Notes: generated by a model not told the origin, from the sequence alone. A DNA stretch of 64,000 bases from Planctomycetota bacterium (GCA_021413735.1 JAIOPV010000081.1:40235-104234); one strand, 5' to 3'. Shown: positions 25,787 through 35,045, counted from the first letter of the stretch. A program made the numbers and translations.

Positions 25787-28700
25787 ATGCCGTCGTCATC
25801 GCCGCTCTGGGGATCAACCGCTGCGGACGGCTTCGATGCCCCTCAAAAATGGCGGATCAGCCCTCTCGCACATCGGCCGGTTGATCGCATTGGAGCTGTG
25901 CTTGCGGCGGTGGCTGCCGTTGCGCTTCTTACGGGCTGGGCTCTCCTCGTGTGGGTTGGGCGGTGGTACACGCCTCCACATCCAATTGCAGTCGTTGCGG
26001 TTGGAGCGGGATACGAGACGAACCTCAGCCTCCGGCTCAACGTGTATGGCTGGCGGTCGGCCCAAAGGCTGTCCGCGAGTGAGAATCGCAACCTTCGCCC
26101 GGTTGGTCCGCCGTTCCGCCTCCGAGCCGGCGACGACTGGGCTCGCGACCTCGACGCCACAGCAACCAGCCCGACCACACTCGTCTATTTCGCGTTGCAC
26201 GGCGGAGCCGACGCGGCCGGTCCATACTTGATCTACGACGATGCCGACGCCCGGATGGTCGATCAGAGCATCCTTCGAGTGCGGGCTGTCATTGCCAGAC
26301 TCGCCAGCCTTCCCCCGAATCACGCCAAGGTGCTCGTGTTCGATGCGACTCATCAGCGGGTCGATCCGCAGCGAGGCATGTTCTGGAACGACTTCGCACG
26401 GTCGCTGGCGACTCTCGACGCGGAGATTGCAGCAGTCCCGAACCTCGTGGTTATCTCCGCGAGCGGCCCAGACGAGCGATCATGGGCCATTCCCGAGTAC
26501 GGCGAATCCGCGTTCGGGTACTTTCTGCGAAAGGGGCTTTCCGGCGACATCGGCGACCTGGCGGGCGATTCGGTCGTCACTCTCGACGAAGCGTTCACCG
26601 CAACCGGTAAGCGGCTTCAGAACTGGGCTCGGGCGAATCGCGGCATCAATCAGCGGCCGGTGATGCTTCCGTCTGGGGATGAGGGAATGCGTCGGGCGTC
26701 GCGAATTCACCTTGGCCCGCGAGTCACGATTCCGGAGCCGGCCCTCTCGCCGCCCGCTCCGTTGCCGCCCGAAGTGTCAGCCGCCTGGACGACCGCCGAG
26801 GGCTTCGCTTCGCAATCGTACCCACCTGGGTCATACGCTCCCATTGAATGGCGGCGATACCTGGAACTGCTCCTCCGATATGAGCATCTGGTCGAAGCGG
26901 ACGATCACGAGAGCGCCATTCATGTGCGAACCTCGATTCGGAAGCTCGAAGAGGTGTTCCATGCGGGGCCAGTGGAGAACCTGGGCTCGCTCGGGCTTGC
27001 GCTTCCGATGCCTGCTGCGATTGGCATCCCGATTGAACCGAGCGAAGCCGCCCGCCGACTCGCCACTGAGATCCGCGATGCGACTCCCGCCGAGGCCACG
27101 AAGAAGTGGCAGGCGGCGATGGCCTCGCTCCACGGTAACCCTCGCGCCGAGGTGCTACTGAGGCTCGGAACAGCGCGGCTCATCCTCGAACAAGCGACCG
27201 AAGACCCGGGGTTCCGCCGCAAGCAGGCCATACCGTTGCTCGGCGTTCTGATGCCGCCAGTCGTGGTCGCGCCGGCTGAGGTCACTTTCCTTCGGCTGAC
27301 GAACCGAGACCTGCCAGCGCCTGGCCCGCCGGAAGACGTACTCCGGCAAGCGCTCGAAACGCAGATCCTCGCACAGCGAGTCGCCATCGGGAGCCGTTCC
27401 GACGCCAGCGGCTACGCCGAACGAATCGCTCCCTTCACTCGGTACGGGGTCGGAGTCGGCGATCGCGCTCGCCTTCCCGCTCAAGACCTTCTGTTGTCAC
27501 CCGACCCGACGAAGTGGGCCGAATCACGAACGGGATTCACCCGTGCGACGGAAGCGTATCGCGAAGCAGCCCGGATCGGAAACAGTGTCGCCATCGCTCT
27601 GGCCGCCAGAGACCGCGTTTTTGCGATTCTCCCGTTTTTGGCGAGAACGATCGCCAGCCGGCAACGGCCGCCGGCTCCAGACGAGCAACAGCGATGGGAA
27701 CAGTCGCTCACCACTGCCGAAGACGTGTGGGCCGACGCGAACAAGCTCGACGAAGACATCCGGGCGGCTTCCATCGCGTCCGACCCGCACGAACGCACGG
27801 CGGGATTCGCCGCTCGTTCGGCGAACATCAACCGACGCCTCGATGGGTTGATGTCTGATCTCATCACCCGCAGCGAACACCTGTGCGGCGTCGATCTTCC
27901 GAGCGTCTGGCGAGACGCGGACGACTCGCTCAGTGTGCCGTTTCTGTCGGCTGATCTGCGATCTCGTTTGATCGCGAACAAGCGAGCTGTCTCGTGGCGG
28001 TTTCTCACTCAAGGGAGCGGAGACGTTCTTCCGCCGGTGTCGGATGCGACCATGTCGGGCTGGGCGGTGGATGAGTCGCAGCGAACCGGGCGTCTGATCC
28101 TGTCGGCAGTTGGGCGGGTTCGGTTCGACCGATTCGCGGGGGCGATCGACGACGGCTACGAAGTGACCGAATTCCGACTTCGCTCGTTCCCTGCCGAGCC
28201 AGAAGGTTGGAAATCCCGAATCGCGGCAGGCGCTGCGTTCGTTCGGCGGTTCGACGCAGCACCGGCCGCGTTGGCAAAGCTCCTGGAAGAAGCAGCCGCC
28301 CGAACCGGCGACGGCCCTCTCGGACCGCTCGCCGAGGCAGACTCGCTCGCTCGCGTTCTGCCTCCGTCGATTGCCCCGCAGGAAGCCGACGACCCAACGG
28401 CCATGTGTCGCACGGCTTATCTGGGACGCCTCCTCACGAATCTGGCTCACCGCACCTGGGAAGAACACTGGTTCTCCGCCGATCTGGCCGACGAGCCGTA
28501 TTACCGTCGTGCCGGGCGGGTATTCGTGACCGACGCAGCAGTTGGAGGCGACCCCGCTGCCGTCCGGAAGGTGCGAGAGAAGCTCGCTCAACCGGGTGGC
28601 CTCGCGGTTCGATTCGAGGACTCGTCGGGGTTGGTGCTGACCACTGAGGCCGAAGTCACCACCACCGGAACTCTGGGACCAGACGGCGAGAAACCTGCGA

Positions 28701-30739
28701 TTCCGAAGGGTTGGGCGGTCTGGCGAGTTGATCCCGCGACCGGCCTCGGATGGGCGGGAACGGCTGGCGGTCCTGCGCCGCTCGGCGTTGGTGACACGCC
28801 GGTGTCACTGGTCATACCGCTCCGAAACGAGCTGCTCAAGCCGAGCGAAGAGCAGCAACCCACGACCCCGGCCCCGGTTCGCTCGCAGGTTGGCGTTTAT
28901 GCGATGTTCCGCGGCCAACGGATCACGAACGCCCTTCCCGTGACGGTGTATCCGCGACCGATCATCACCGAGAACGAGTTCCCGCCACCGCAACGTGCGA
29001 GCCTCGCGATCAGGGCCACACCCACGATCATCGAGAAGTACGGGGCATCGACCGGCTCCGTCGTGTTCGTCCTCGACTGCTCCGGAAGCATGGGCCCGGC
29101 CGAGGGCGAGCAGTTCGGACCGACGACGAAGTTCGCTCAGGCGATCAAGGTGCTGGAGGAGGTGTTGCAGGACATTCCGCAGGGAACAACCGTCAGCGTG
29201 TGGGCTTTCGGGCAGGCGGTCGGACCGGGCAAATCGGTCGATGACGCCGAGCAAACGATCAGCCGAATCATTCCACCGACGAAGTGGGATCCTGCCGACG
29301 TCAAGGCGACCGAGACGTTACTGAAGCGAGTTCGTTATCCGGCTCTGGAACCGTGGAACGAGTCGCCGGTTCTGCGGGCAATGCTCGAAGCGAAGGCTGA
29401 TCTGGTAAAGGCGATCGGCTACAAGACGATGATTGTGCTCACCGACGGCGCCGACAACCGCTACGAGAAAGACCTTGTCGTGAACCCCAAGGGCAAGGCG
29501 GTTCCGGCGGTGCTTCGCGATGAGTTCCGCGGTTCCGGCATCGCCGTGCATGTCGTCGGCTTCCGACTGCCGGCCGACGAGGAAGCAATCGTCCGCAAGC
29601 AGTTCGAGGCACTCAAAGAACTCGACCCGCCCGGCTCGTTCACGCCCGCCGAGGATGTGAAGTCGCTCGAAGTCGCACTGCGGCGTGCCCTGCGTCGCAC
29701 GGTCCGGTATCAGATTCTGTCGCCGGAGAATGTGCTGCTGCCCGGCATCCCCGACACGGGCTTGGCTGTGGGAATCGCTGGCGGTGGTGATCGCTGGTAC
29801 ACGCCTGGCTTGCTACCCGGAGCCGAGAAAGTGCGGATACTGGCGTCGCCTTATCTCGTGCGTGAAGTCGATCTCGCGGCAGGCGATCGGTTGCTGCTTG
29901 ATCTTCGCGAAACCTCAGACGGCTTGCGGGTGGGGCGAGCCGAGTATGCCGCGAATGATTTCCCTGGGAGACCGTGGGCCGTTGGTCGGGACTGGCGACT
30001 GACCGTTGCCCAGAACCAGCGGGTTGGGATCGGAATGTCGGCACTCTGTTTCATGGAGCGGAAGTACGATCCAGCGGAACGAACCCTCATCCAGCCACGC
30101 CCGAAGCAGGTGTGGTTCGACCTTCGCCCTGCCGGGGACAAGCACGCCCCGATCGCGGTGACGTGGGCACACACGCCCGGCTACCCGGCCGCGGCGTGGA
30201 CAGTCGATTCACCGGGCTGGCCGGATCGCGCCGACGGTGGCCCATCTCGCCCGGTCCTTAGCGCGTGGTGGAACCCGGATCAGGAACCGACCGTGGCATC
30301 TCGCCTTGATCGCGGCATCGACTTCCGGAATCTGAGCGAGATCAGCGGTCGTAAACTCTTCGCGGACGGCGACCCGATCCGAATCCTCGGTGCTGCCATC
30401 GAGGAGCATGTGGTCGATGTTGCCCCTGGCGTGCGGAAGCGGGTGAGTTGCCTTGCGGTGCGTGTGGCTCACGATCCGCAGAACCCGATTCGCGTTCGCG
30501 TGAAGGGGTTGATCCACAGCGGAACGGCGTCGTGGTACTACCCGGAAGTTGGACGCTCGACGGCGTTGTTCTGGCCTGTCGATGCCGAAGCTATCGCGAA
30601 GCTGACCGCAATCGAACTTGTGTCGATTCGTGCGCTGCGTCGTGAGGCCGAAGCCCGCGGATTCACCGCGACGTTCGGCGAACTTGCCGCGCCCGACCCC
30701 GGTGACACGCGACCACCGCCGCCGCTGCCGCTGCCGTGA
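25787..30739 (+). CDS. Giant single-pass protein: caspase-like domain plus vWA domain
   Basis: ATG 25787 gives 1650 residues; the longer open frame back to 25298 is antisense to tssA and rejected. A membrane segment (35-57) after basic residues predicts N-in with a roughly 1590-residue periplasmic part. Residues 65-300 match the C14 fold: LVYFALHGG keeps His138, but KVLVFDATHQ has Thr188 where the catalytic Cys of DACxSG belongs. SASGPDERSWAIPEYGESAF then GYFLRKGLSGD fits the later caspase strands. A helical middle leads to a vWA domain (about 1085-1290) with intact MIDAS: VFVLDCSGSMG and VLTDGADN. Beta-rich tail to Pro-rich C-terminus. It is paralogous to the 19679 gene over the first 400 residues. 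Role unknown; probably an envelope scaffold of the T6SS locus. Confidence 0.78.
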   Translation: MPSSSPLWGSTAADGFDAPQKWRISPLAHRPVDRIGAVLAAVAAVALLTGWALLVWVGRWYTPPHPIAVVAVGAGYETNLSLRLNVYGWRSAQRLSASENRNLRPVGPPFRLRAGDDWARDLDATATSPTTLVYFALHGGADAAGPYLIYDDADARMVDQSILRVRAVIARLASLPPNHAKVLVFDATHQRVDPQRGMFWNDFARSLATLDAEIAAVPNLVVISASGPDERSWAIPEYGESAFGYFLRKGLSGDIGDLAGDSVVTLDEAFTATGKRLQNWARANRGINQRPVMLPSGDEGMRRASRIHLGPRVTIPEPALSPPAPLPPEVSAAWTTAEGFASQSYPPGSYAPIEWRRYLELLLRYEHLVEADDHESAIHVRTSIRKLEEVFHAGPVENLGSLGLALPMPAAIGIPIEPSEAARRLATEIRDATPAEATKKWQAAMASLHGNPRAEVLLRLGTARLILEQATEDPGFRRKQAIPLLGVLMPPVVVAPAEVTFLRLTNRDLPAPGPPEDVLRQALETQILAQRVAIGSRSDASGYAERIAPFTRYGVGVGDRARLPAQDLLLSPDPTKWAESRTGFTRATEAYREAARIGNSVAIALAARDRVFAILPFLARTIASRQRPPAPDEQQRWEQSLTTAEDVWADANKLDEDIRAASIASDPHERTAGFAARSANINRRLDGLMSDLITRSEHLCGVDLPSVWRDADDSLSVPFLSADLRSRLIANKRAVSWRFLTQGSGDVLPPVSDATMSGWAVDESQRTGRLILSAVGRVRFDRFAGAIDDGYEVTEFRLRSFPAEPEGWKSRIAAGAAFVRRFDAAPAALAKLLEEAAARTGDGPLGPLAEADSLARVLPPSIAPQEADDPTAMCRTAYLGRLLTNLAHRTWEEHWFSADLADEPYYRRAGRVFVTDAAVGGDPAAVRKVREKLAQPGGLAVRFEDSSGLVLTTEAEVTTTGTLGPDGEKPAIPKGWAVWRVDPATGLGWAGTAGGPAPLGVGDTPVSLVIPLRNELLKPSEEQQPTTPAPVRSQVGVYAMFRGQRITNALPVTVYPRPIITENEFPPPQRASLAIRATPTIIEKYGASTGSVVFVLDCSGSMGPAEGEQFGPTTKFAQAIKVLEEVLQDIPQGTTVSVWAFGQAVGPGKSVDDAEQTISRIIPPTKWDPADVKATETLLKRVRYPALEPWNESPVLRAMLEAKADLVKAIGYKTMIVLTDGADNRYEKDLVVNPKGKAVPAVLRDEFRGSGIAVHVVGFRLPADEEAIVRKQFEALKELDPPGSFTPAEDVKSLEVALRRALRRTVRYQILSPENVLLPGIPDTGLAVGIAGGGDRWYTPGLLPGAEKVRILASPYLVREVDLAAGDRLLLDLRETSDGLRVGRAEYAANDFPGRPWAVGRDWRLTVAQNQRVGIGMSALCFMERKYDPAERTLIQPRPKQVWFDLRPAGDKHAPIAVTWAHTPGYPAAAWTVDSPGWPDRADGGPSRPVLSAWWNPDQEPTVASRLDRGIDFRNLSEISGRKLFADGDPIRILGAAIEEHVVDVAPGVRKRVSCLAVRVAHDPQNPIRVRVKGLIHSGTASWYYPEVGRSTALFWPVDAEAIAKLTAIELVSIRALRREAEARGFTATFGELAAPDPGDTRPPPPLPLP

Positions 30740-30756
30740 GGAACAACCAAGAGCGC

Positions 30757-30893
30757 GATTGAAGGGAGGGCGAGCCACAACTAAGGCTCGGCAGGAACCT
30801 CGCCCGCCCAAGCCAGGTACCATGATCCGTGCTAGAACCAGTAATGCCAGCCGCCTGGTTCACGCCACCCCTCGCTGGCACTCGGGTTCGCCA
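30757..30893. repeat. Dispersed repeat downstream of giant gene 2
   Basis: Blocks GGGCGAGCC, GGCTCGGCAGGAACCTCGCC, GAACCAGT and CCCTCGCTGGCACTCGGGTT occur in the same order and spacing as at 24426-24563. The rest of the gap 30894-31078 shows no gene; it is the leader of the tssB operon, with no motif I can name. Confidence 0.75.
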
Positions 30894-31078
30894 AACCACA
30901 TTCGTTTGAGGACTTGGCGTTAACCCCTACAACGCAACCCGAAACACGTCACGACCCCGTTTCCTGCCGCATGAGAAGAATTTTTCTCTTTGCGCTGTGC
31001 CGACCCCTCCTTAGGATCAAGTCGTAAACCATCAATCCCGGCCCTCATCCCCATCGAGCCTACAACCCGGAGCCACTC

Positions 31079-31597
31079 GTGGCCGAAAGCCTCCAACACA
31101 AATTGGACCGTGTGCGCCGCCCACGCGTCCAACTGACTTACGACGTCGAAACAAACGGTGCCCTCCAAAAGGTCGAACTCCCGTTTGTCGTCGGCGTCCT
31201 CGCGGACCTGTCCGGCTCACCAAAGGAAGCACTCAAGCCGCTGAAAGAGCGGAAGTTCGTGCAGATCGACCGCGACAACTTCGACGACGTTCTCAAGAAG
31301 TCGGCTCCGCGGCTCGCCATGAAAGTGCAGAACAAGTTGACCGACGACAACTCGCAGCTCGCCGTCGAACTGAACTTCAAGAGCATGGAAGACTTCGACC
31401 CGGCGAAGGTCGCTGAGCAAGTTGGCCCGCTGAAAGAGCTGCTCGCGATGCGGCAGCAACTCACGCAATTGCTGTCGAAGATGGAAGGCAACGATAAACT
31501 CGAAGCGCTCCTCGCGGACGTGCTGGCGAACACCGAGAAGGCCACCGCACTCGCGAAAGAAATGTCCACCCCACCAGCCACACCGGAGAGCAAGTAA
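31079..31597 (+). CDS. tssB: T6SS sheath small subunit TssB (VipA)
   Basis: It forms the contractile sheath with TssC. Starts at GTG 31079; 172 residues, normal for the family. Diagnostic blocks are QHKLDRVRRPRVQLTYDVET and the run LPFVVGVLADLSG, then LKPLKERKFVQIDRDNFDDV and LNFKSMEDFDPAKVAEQVGP. The C-terminal helix (MRQQLTQLLSKMEGNDKLEA) is the ClpV-accessible end. It is the first gene of a long plus-strand unit; tssC begins three bases after the stop. Confidence 0.97.
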   Translation: MAESLQHKLDRVRRPRVQLTYDVETNGALQKVELPFVVGVLADLSGSPKEALKPLKERKFVQIDRDNFDDVLKKSAPRLAMKVQNKLTDDNSQLAVELNFKSMEDFDPAKVAEQVGPLKELLAMRQQLTQLLSKMEGNDKLEALLADVLANTEKATALAKEMSTPPATPESK

Positions 31598-31599
31598 TT

Positions 31600-33081
31600 A
31601 TGGCCGCCGAACAGCAAGCAGCCGCCGGTGCAGCCGCGACCACGACGGAAGCCCCTGGCCTTCTGGATCAAGTTATCGCCGCGACTCGGCCACAGGATCG
31701 CCAGGAATCAGACCGGGCACGCGGATACTTCAAGCAGTTTCTGGACCAGGTGGTTCAACCTGGGCAGGTCGTCTCAAAAGATGTCGAGCAGAACATCAAG
31801 TTCTGGATCGCACAGCTCGACAAGAAGCTGTCCGACCAAATGAACGAGGTTCTGCACCACCCGGATTACCAGAAGCTCGAAGGCACCTGGCGAGGGCTCA
31901 AGTACCTCGTCAACAACTCGGAAACCGGCGAGTCGCTCAAGATCAAGGTGATGAACGTCGGCAAGAAGGATCTTCTCAAAGACATGGAGAAGGCTTCCGA
32001 GTTCGACCAGTCGGCGACCTTCAAGAAGATCTACGAAGAGGAATACGGCCAGCTCGGTGGCGAGCCGTATGGAATGCTCGTCGGGGATTACGAGTTCGGC
32101 CGCAACCCGGAAGATCAAAGCCTGCTGAAGAAGATGTCGCAGGTCGCGGCAGCGTCGCACGCTCCGTTTGTGGCTGCAGCCAGCCCGAAGATGTTCAACA
32201 TGGATTCGTTCACGGAGCTGACCGCTCCGCGTGACCTGACCAAGATCTTCGAGGGGGTCGAGTACGCTCAGTGGAAGTCGTTCCGTGAGAGCGAAGACAG
32301 CCGATACGTCGCGCTTACCATGCCGCGTGTTCTGGCCCGCTTGCCGTATGGTGCGAACACGAACCCGGTCGCCGAGTTCAACTTCGAGGAAACGGTCGAT
32401 GGTAAGGAGCACGACAAGTATCAGTGGATGAACTCGTCGTGGGCATACGCGGCGCGAGTGACCGGTGCCTTCTCGACAGACGGTTGGTTCATGCGAACCC
32501 GTGGCGTCGAGGGCGGCGGCAAGGTCGAAGGATTGCCGATTCACACGTTCCCGACCGATGACGGCGACACGGCGATGAAGACGCCAACCGAAATCGCGAT
32601 CTCGGACCGACGCGAATTTGAGCTGTCGAACCTCGGTTTCATGCCACTCTTGCACAGCAAGAACCGCGACTTCGCGGTGTTCATGGGTGCGCAGTCGGCC
32701 CAGAAGCCGAAGACGTACTTCGACGCCGCAGCGAATGCGAACGCGGAACTCTCGACGAAATTCAACTACATGTTGAGCGTGTCGCGGTTCGCTCACTACT
32801 TGAAGGTGATGGCTCGCGACAAGATCGGCTCGATGATGGAGACCGAGGACGTGGCCCGTTGGTTGAATAACTGGATCATGAATTACGTCGTCGGCAACCC
32901 GGAGACGGCGAGCGAGGACACGAAGGCGAAGAAGCCGCTGGCGGCAGCCGAAGTTCGTGTTCAGGCAGTGAAGGGCAAGCCGGGTTGGTATGAAGCCGTC
33001 GCGTACTTGCGGCCGCACTACCAGCTCGAAACCCTTTCGACGAGCATGCGGCTCGTTGCTGAAATTCCGAAGAAGGCCTGA
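31600..33081 (+). CDS. tssC: T6SS sheath large subunit TssC (VipB)
   Basis: Major sheath protein; 493 residues, the usual size. Typical blocks: FWIAQLDKKLSDQMNEVLHH then KLEGTWRGLKYLVNNSETGE, LVGDYEFGRNPEDQSLLKKM, and PFVAAASPKMFNMDSFTELT. The canonical MPRVLARLPYG is present, as are the C-terminal RFAHYLKVMARDKIGS and YLRPHYQLETLSTSMRLV. ATG 31600 follows tssB closely, consistent with stoichiometric co-translation. A small hairpin at 33104 lies between it and hcp. Confidence 0.97.
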   Translation: MAAEQQAAAGAAATTTEAPGLLDQVIAATRPQDRQESDRARGYFKQFLDQVVQPGQVVSKDVEQNIKFWIAQLDKKLSDQMNEVLHHPDYQKLEGTWRGLKYLVNNSETGESLKIKVMNVGKKDLLKDMEKASEFDQSATFKKIYEEEYGQLGGEPYGMLVGDYEFGRNPEDQSLLKKMSQVAAASHAPFVAAASPKMFNMDSFTELTAPRDLTKIFEGVEYAQWKSFRESEDSRYVALTMPRVLARLPYGANTNPVAEFNFEETVDGKEHDKYQWMNSSWAYAARVTGAFSTDGWFMRTRGVEGGGKVEGLPIHTFPTDDGDTAMKTPTEIAISDRREFELSNLGFMPLLHSKNRDFAVFMGAQSAQKPKTYFDAAANANAELSTKFNYMLSVSRFAHYLKVMARDKIGSMMETEDVARWLNNWIMNYVVGNPETASEDTKAKKPLAAAEVRVQAVKGKPGWYEAVAYLRPHYQLETLSTSMRLVAEIPKKA

Positions 33082-33103
33082 TTTTCACGAACATTGGACA
33101 CAA

Positions 33104-33128
33104 TCGGTCTCGTACACTCTGAGACCGA
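33104..33128 (+). terminator. Hairpin between tssC and hcp
   Basis: TCGGTCTC (33104-33111) pairs with GAGACCGA (33121-33128) around a 9-base loop; it is followed by a pyrimidine-rich TACTCTTCCCC. It may partly terminate tssBC transcripts or protect processed hcp mRNA. A good ribosome site (AAAGGA) precedes hcp. Confidence 0.45.
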
Positions 33129-33158
33129 TACTCTTCCCCACCGAAAGGACGGCTCAGA

Positions 33159-33656
33159 ATGGCAGTCGATATTTTCCTGAAGTTCGCGGATGGCAGCAAA
33201 GCCAAGGGCGAGTCGACCGACAAGAAACACACAGGCGAGATCGAACTCCAGGGTTTCTCGATCGGTCTGGACAACCCGGCGAGTATCGGTTCCGCAACGA
33301 CCGGAGCCGGCAGCGGGAAAGTGAACTTCTCGCCACTGACTTGCACCAAGAAGGTCGACAAGTCATCGGCAGTGCTGTTCCAGATGTGTGCTGCCGGCGA
33401 TCACTTTGCCACAGCGACGCTGACAGTCCGGAAGGCTGGCAAAGACGCGCTGGAGTACATCGTCTACACGTTCACCGAGGTCTACATCAGCGGACTGAAT
33501 CAATATGTGACCGAAGCCAAGGGCGAAACGGCCGAGGAGTCGTTGAGCCTTTCGTTCGCGTCGGTCCACATGAAGTACACCCCGCAGAAGCCGGACGGCA
33601 CCGGCGACAGCCCGGTCGAAGGCGGTTGGGACATTACCCAGAACCAACCGAAGTAA
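33159..33656 (+). CDS. hcp: T6SS tube protein Hcp
   Basis: Hexameric ring protein that stacks into the secreted inner tube (TssD). It has 165 residues with the expected start MAVDIFLKFADGSKAKGEST, then GEIELQGFSIGLDNP, and the family's central strands (FSPLTCTKKVDKSSAVLFQM). The C-terminal strand EESLSLSFASVHMKYTPQ plus a short tail is typical. ATG 33159 has AAAGGA about 9 bases upstream, the best Shine-Dalgarno match in the locus, fitting a highly expressed protein. It is flanked on both sides by hairpins (33104-33128 and 33671-33695), which could make hcp its own stable transcript. Confidence 0.96.
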   Translation: MAVDIFLKFADGSKAKGESTDKKHTGEIELQGFSIGLDNPASIGSATTGAGSGKVNFSPLTCTKKVDKSSAVLFQMCAAGDHFATATLTVRKAGKDALEYIVYTFTEVYISGLNQYVTEAKGETAEESLSLSFASVHMKYTPQKPDGTGDSPVEGGWDITQNQPK

Positions 33657-33670
33657 CCGTGAGTTCCCGC

Positions 33671-33695
33671 AGGCCGGGTCACGCGGACCCGGCCT
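33671..33695 (+). terminator. Strong hairpin after hcp
   Basis: AGGCCGGGTC (33671-33680) pairs perfectly with GACCCGGCCT (33686-33695) around a 5-base loop, 15 bases after the hcp stop. No T-run follows, so a 3' stabiliser or partial terminator is more likely than full termination. Confidence 0.6.
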
Positions 33696-33716
33696 TCACC
33701 CGCATGGAATCGACTC

Positions 33717-34247
33717 ATGCCCAACCCGGATCTCAAGGTTTACATTTTCGGCAATCGAACCTACTTCACAACGAGCGCCAGCGGCGGCAGAGCCTTCTGG
33801 GCACCGGATACGACAGGTGGCAAAACCTCAAAGTACACCTCTGCGAAGCCGGCAACAGCCCGCTGGACCACCGACGGTACGGGGACCAACACGACGGGGA
33901 TTCTTTTCGAGTTCGTTCGGCCTCGACTGTATACCGACGATATGCCACGCTGGGCGACCAGCGGAAGTCGCCGCGTCCATGACGACGATGTGGCCAACGC
34001 AAAGCAAGGGAAGTCGAACTTCCTGGGAATCGAGATGAGCGGCCCCTTCTCGTGGATGGCGAGAATGCTGAAATCGGCCGGGGCGAAACGCGTTTACGGC
34101 ATTCGCAGCCCGAAGGTGCTGTTCAAGTGGAGCGCCTACGACCTTGCGAAGTACTGCGACCGAATCTGCCTCGTCTGCCAGAACGAGGAGTCCATCGACG
34201 AGGGCTACGAGACGGTCGAATTTGGTGACGACGATGACGACTTCTAA
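33717..34247 (+). CDS. Unknown T6SS-operon protein, 176 residues
   Basis: Not recognised. Start ATG 33717. The N-terminal 70 residues are Thr/Gly/Ser-rich and strand-like. The middle has the stretch GIEMSGPFSWMARMLKSAGA, then KVLFKWSAYDLAKYCDRICL, suggesting an alpha/beta domain. The C-terminus is strongly acidic (FGDDDDDF). No signal peptide or membrane segment. Its place inside the core operon, between hcp and tagJ, suggests a dedicated structural or chaperone role, perhaps for Hcp; that is inference from position. The spacing to the next gene is 15 bases. Confidence 0.7.
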   Translation: MPNPDLKVYIFGNRTYFTTSASGGRAFWAPDTTGGKTSKYTSAKPATARWTTDGTGTNTTGILFEFVRPRLYTDDMPRWATSGSRRVHDDDVANAKQGKSNFLGIEMSGPFSWMARMLKSAGAKRVYGIRSPKVLFKWSAYDLAKYCDRICLVCQNEESIDEGYETVEFGDDDDDF

Positions 34248-34262
34248 CATGGGGTGCGGCCG

Positions 34263-35045
34263 ATGACGGCGACCGAACTGTTTCGGAATGGTCGGCTCGC
34301 GGACGCCATCGCCGCTCAGATCGCCGAGGTGAAAGCTCACCCCGGCGATGCTGGCATCCGAACATTTCTCTTTGAACTGCTGCTGTTCGCTGGCGATCTC
34401 GACCGTGCGGTGAAGCACCTCGACGCGGTTCGAGCCGAAACGCCCGAACTCATCGCGGCTGCTGAAGCGTATCGTGGCATCGTCGCTGCCGAGAAGATTC
34501 GCCGGGCGGTGCTATCCGGTAAAACTGAGCAGCCGTCGTTCTTCGGCGAAATCCCCGAACACGCGAAACTTCGCGTCGAGACGCTCAAGAAACCAACCGA
34601 TCCGGCGATTGCAGCGCAGTTCGCTGCGGCTGATAAGGCTGCACCCGATCTGACTGGCTCACTGAACGGCAAGCCGTTCGAGGGGCTTCGCGATGCCGAC
34701 GACTTATTCGGCACGGTCCTGGAAGTGTTCGCACAGGGGAAGTATTTCTGGGTGCCGTTCGAGCAGGTCGCGAGCCTGACCGCAAACCCGCCGAAGTTCC
34801 CGCGAGACACGATCTACCTCCCGGCACGGCTCACGCTCGCCGACGAGTCAAGTGGCGACGTGTTCCTGCCAACGCTGTATCCCGAGTCTTACGAGTCCAC
34901 CGACGACGCCGTGAAGCTTGGTCGTGCGACCGCGTGGGAGAGCGGAACCGGAGCCGTTCGCGGTCACGGGCATCGGACCATTCTGATCGGCGACGCGGAT
35001 GTGGGGTTGGTGGAGATTCGCGAGTTGAACGTGAGTGCGAAGTAA
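34263..35045 (+). CDS. tagJ: T6SS accessory protein TagJ/ImpE
   Basis: ImpE/TagJ proteins bind the TssB N-terminus and assist ClpV-dependent sheath turnover in many systems. From ATG 34263 the protein is 260 residues. The N-terminal TPR-like helices (LFRNGRLADAIAAQIAEVKA, then HPGDAGIRTFLFELLLFAGD) match the family closely. The C-terminal part has FEGLRDADDLFGTVLEVFAQ followed by GKYFWVPFEQVASL and PARLTLADESSGDVFLPTLY, all characteristic. A GTG at 34254 would add three residues; GGGG before ATG 34263 favours the shorter form. It lies between the unknown gene and tssE. Confidence 0.92.
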   Translation: MTATELFRNGRLADAIAAQIAEVKAHPGDAGIRTFLFELLLFAGDLDRAVKHLDAVRAETPELIAAAEAYRGIVAAEKIRRAVLSGKTEQPSFFGEIPEHAKLRVETLKKPTDPAIAAQFAAADKAAPDLTGSLNGKPFEGLRDADDLFGTVLEVFAQGKYFWVPFEQVASLTANPPKFPRDTIYLPARLTLADESSGDVFLPTLYPESYESTDDAVKLGRATAWESGTGAVRGHGHRTILIGDADVGLVEIRELNVSAK

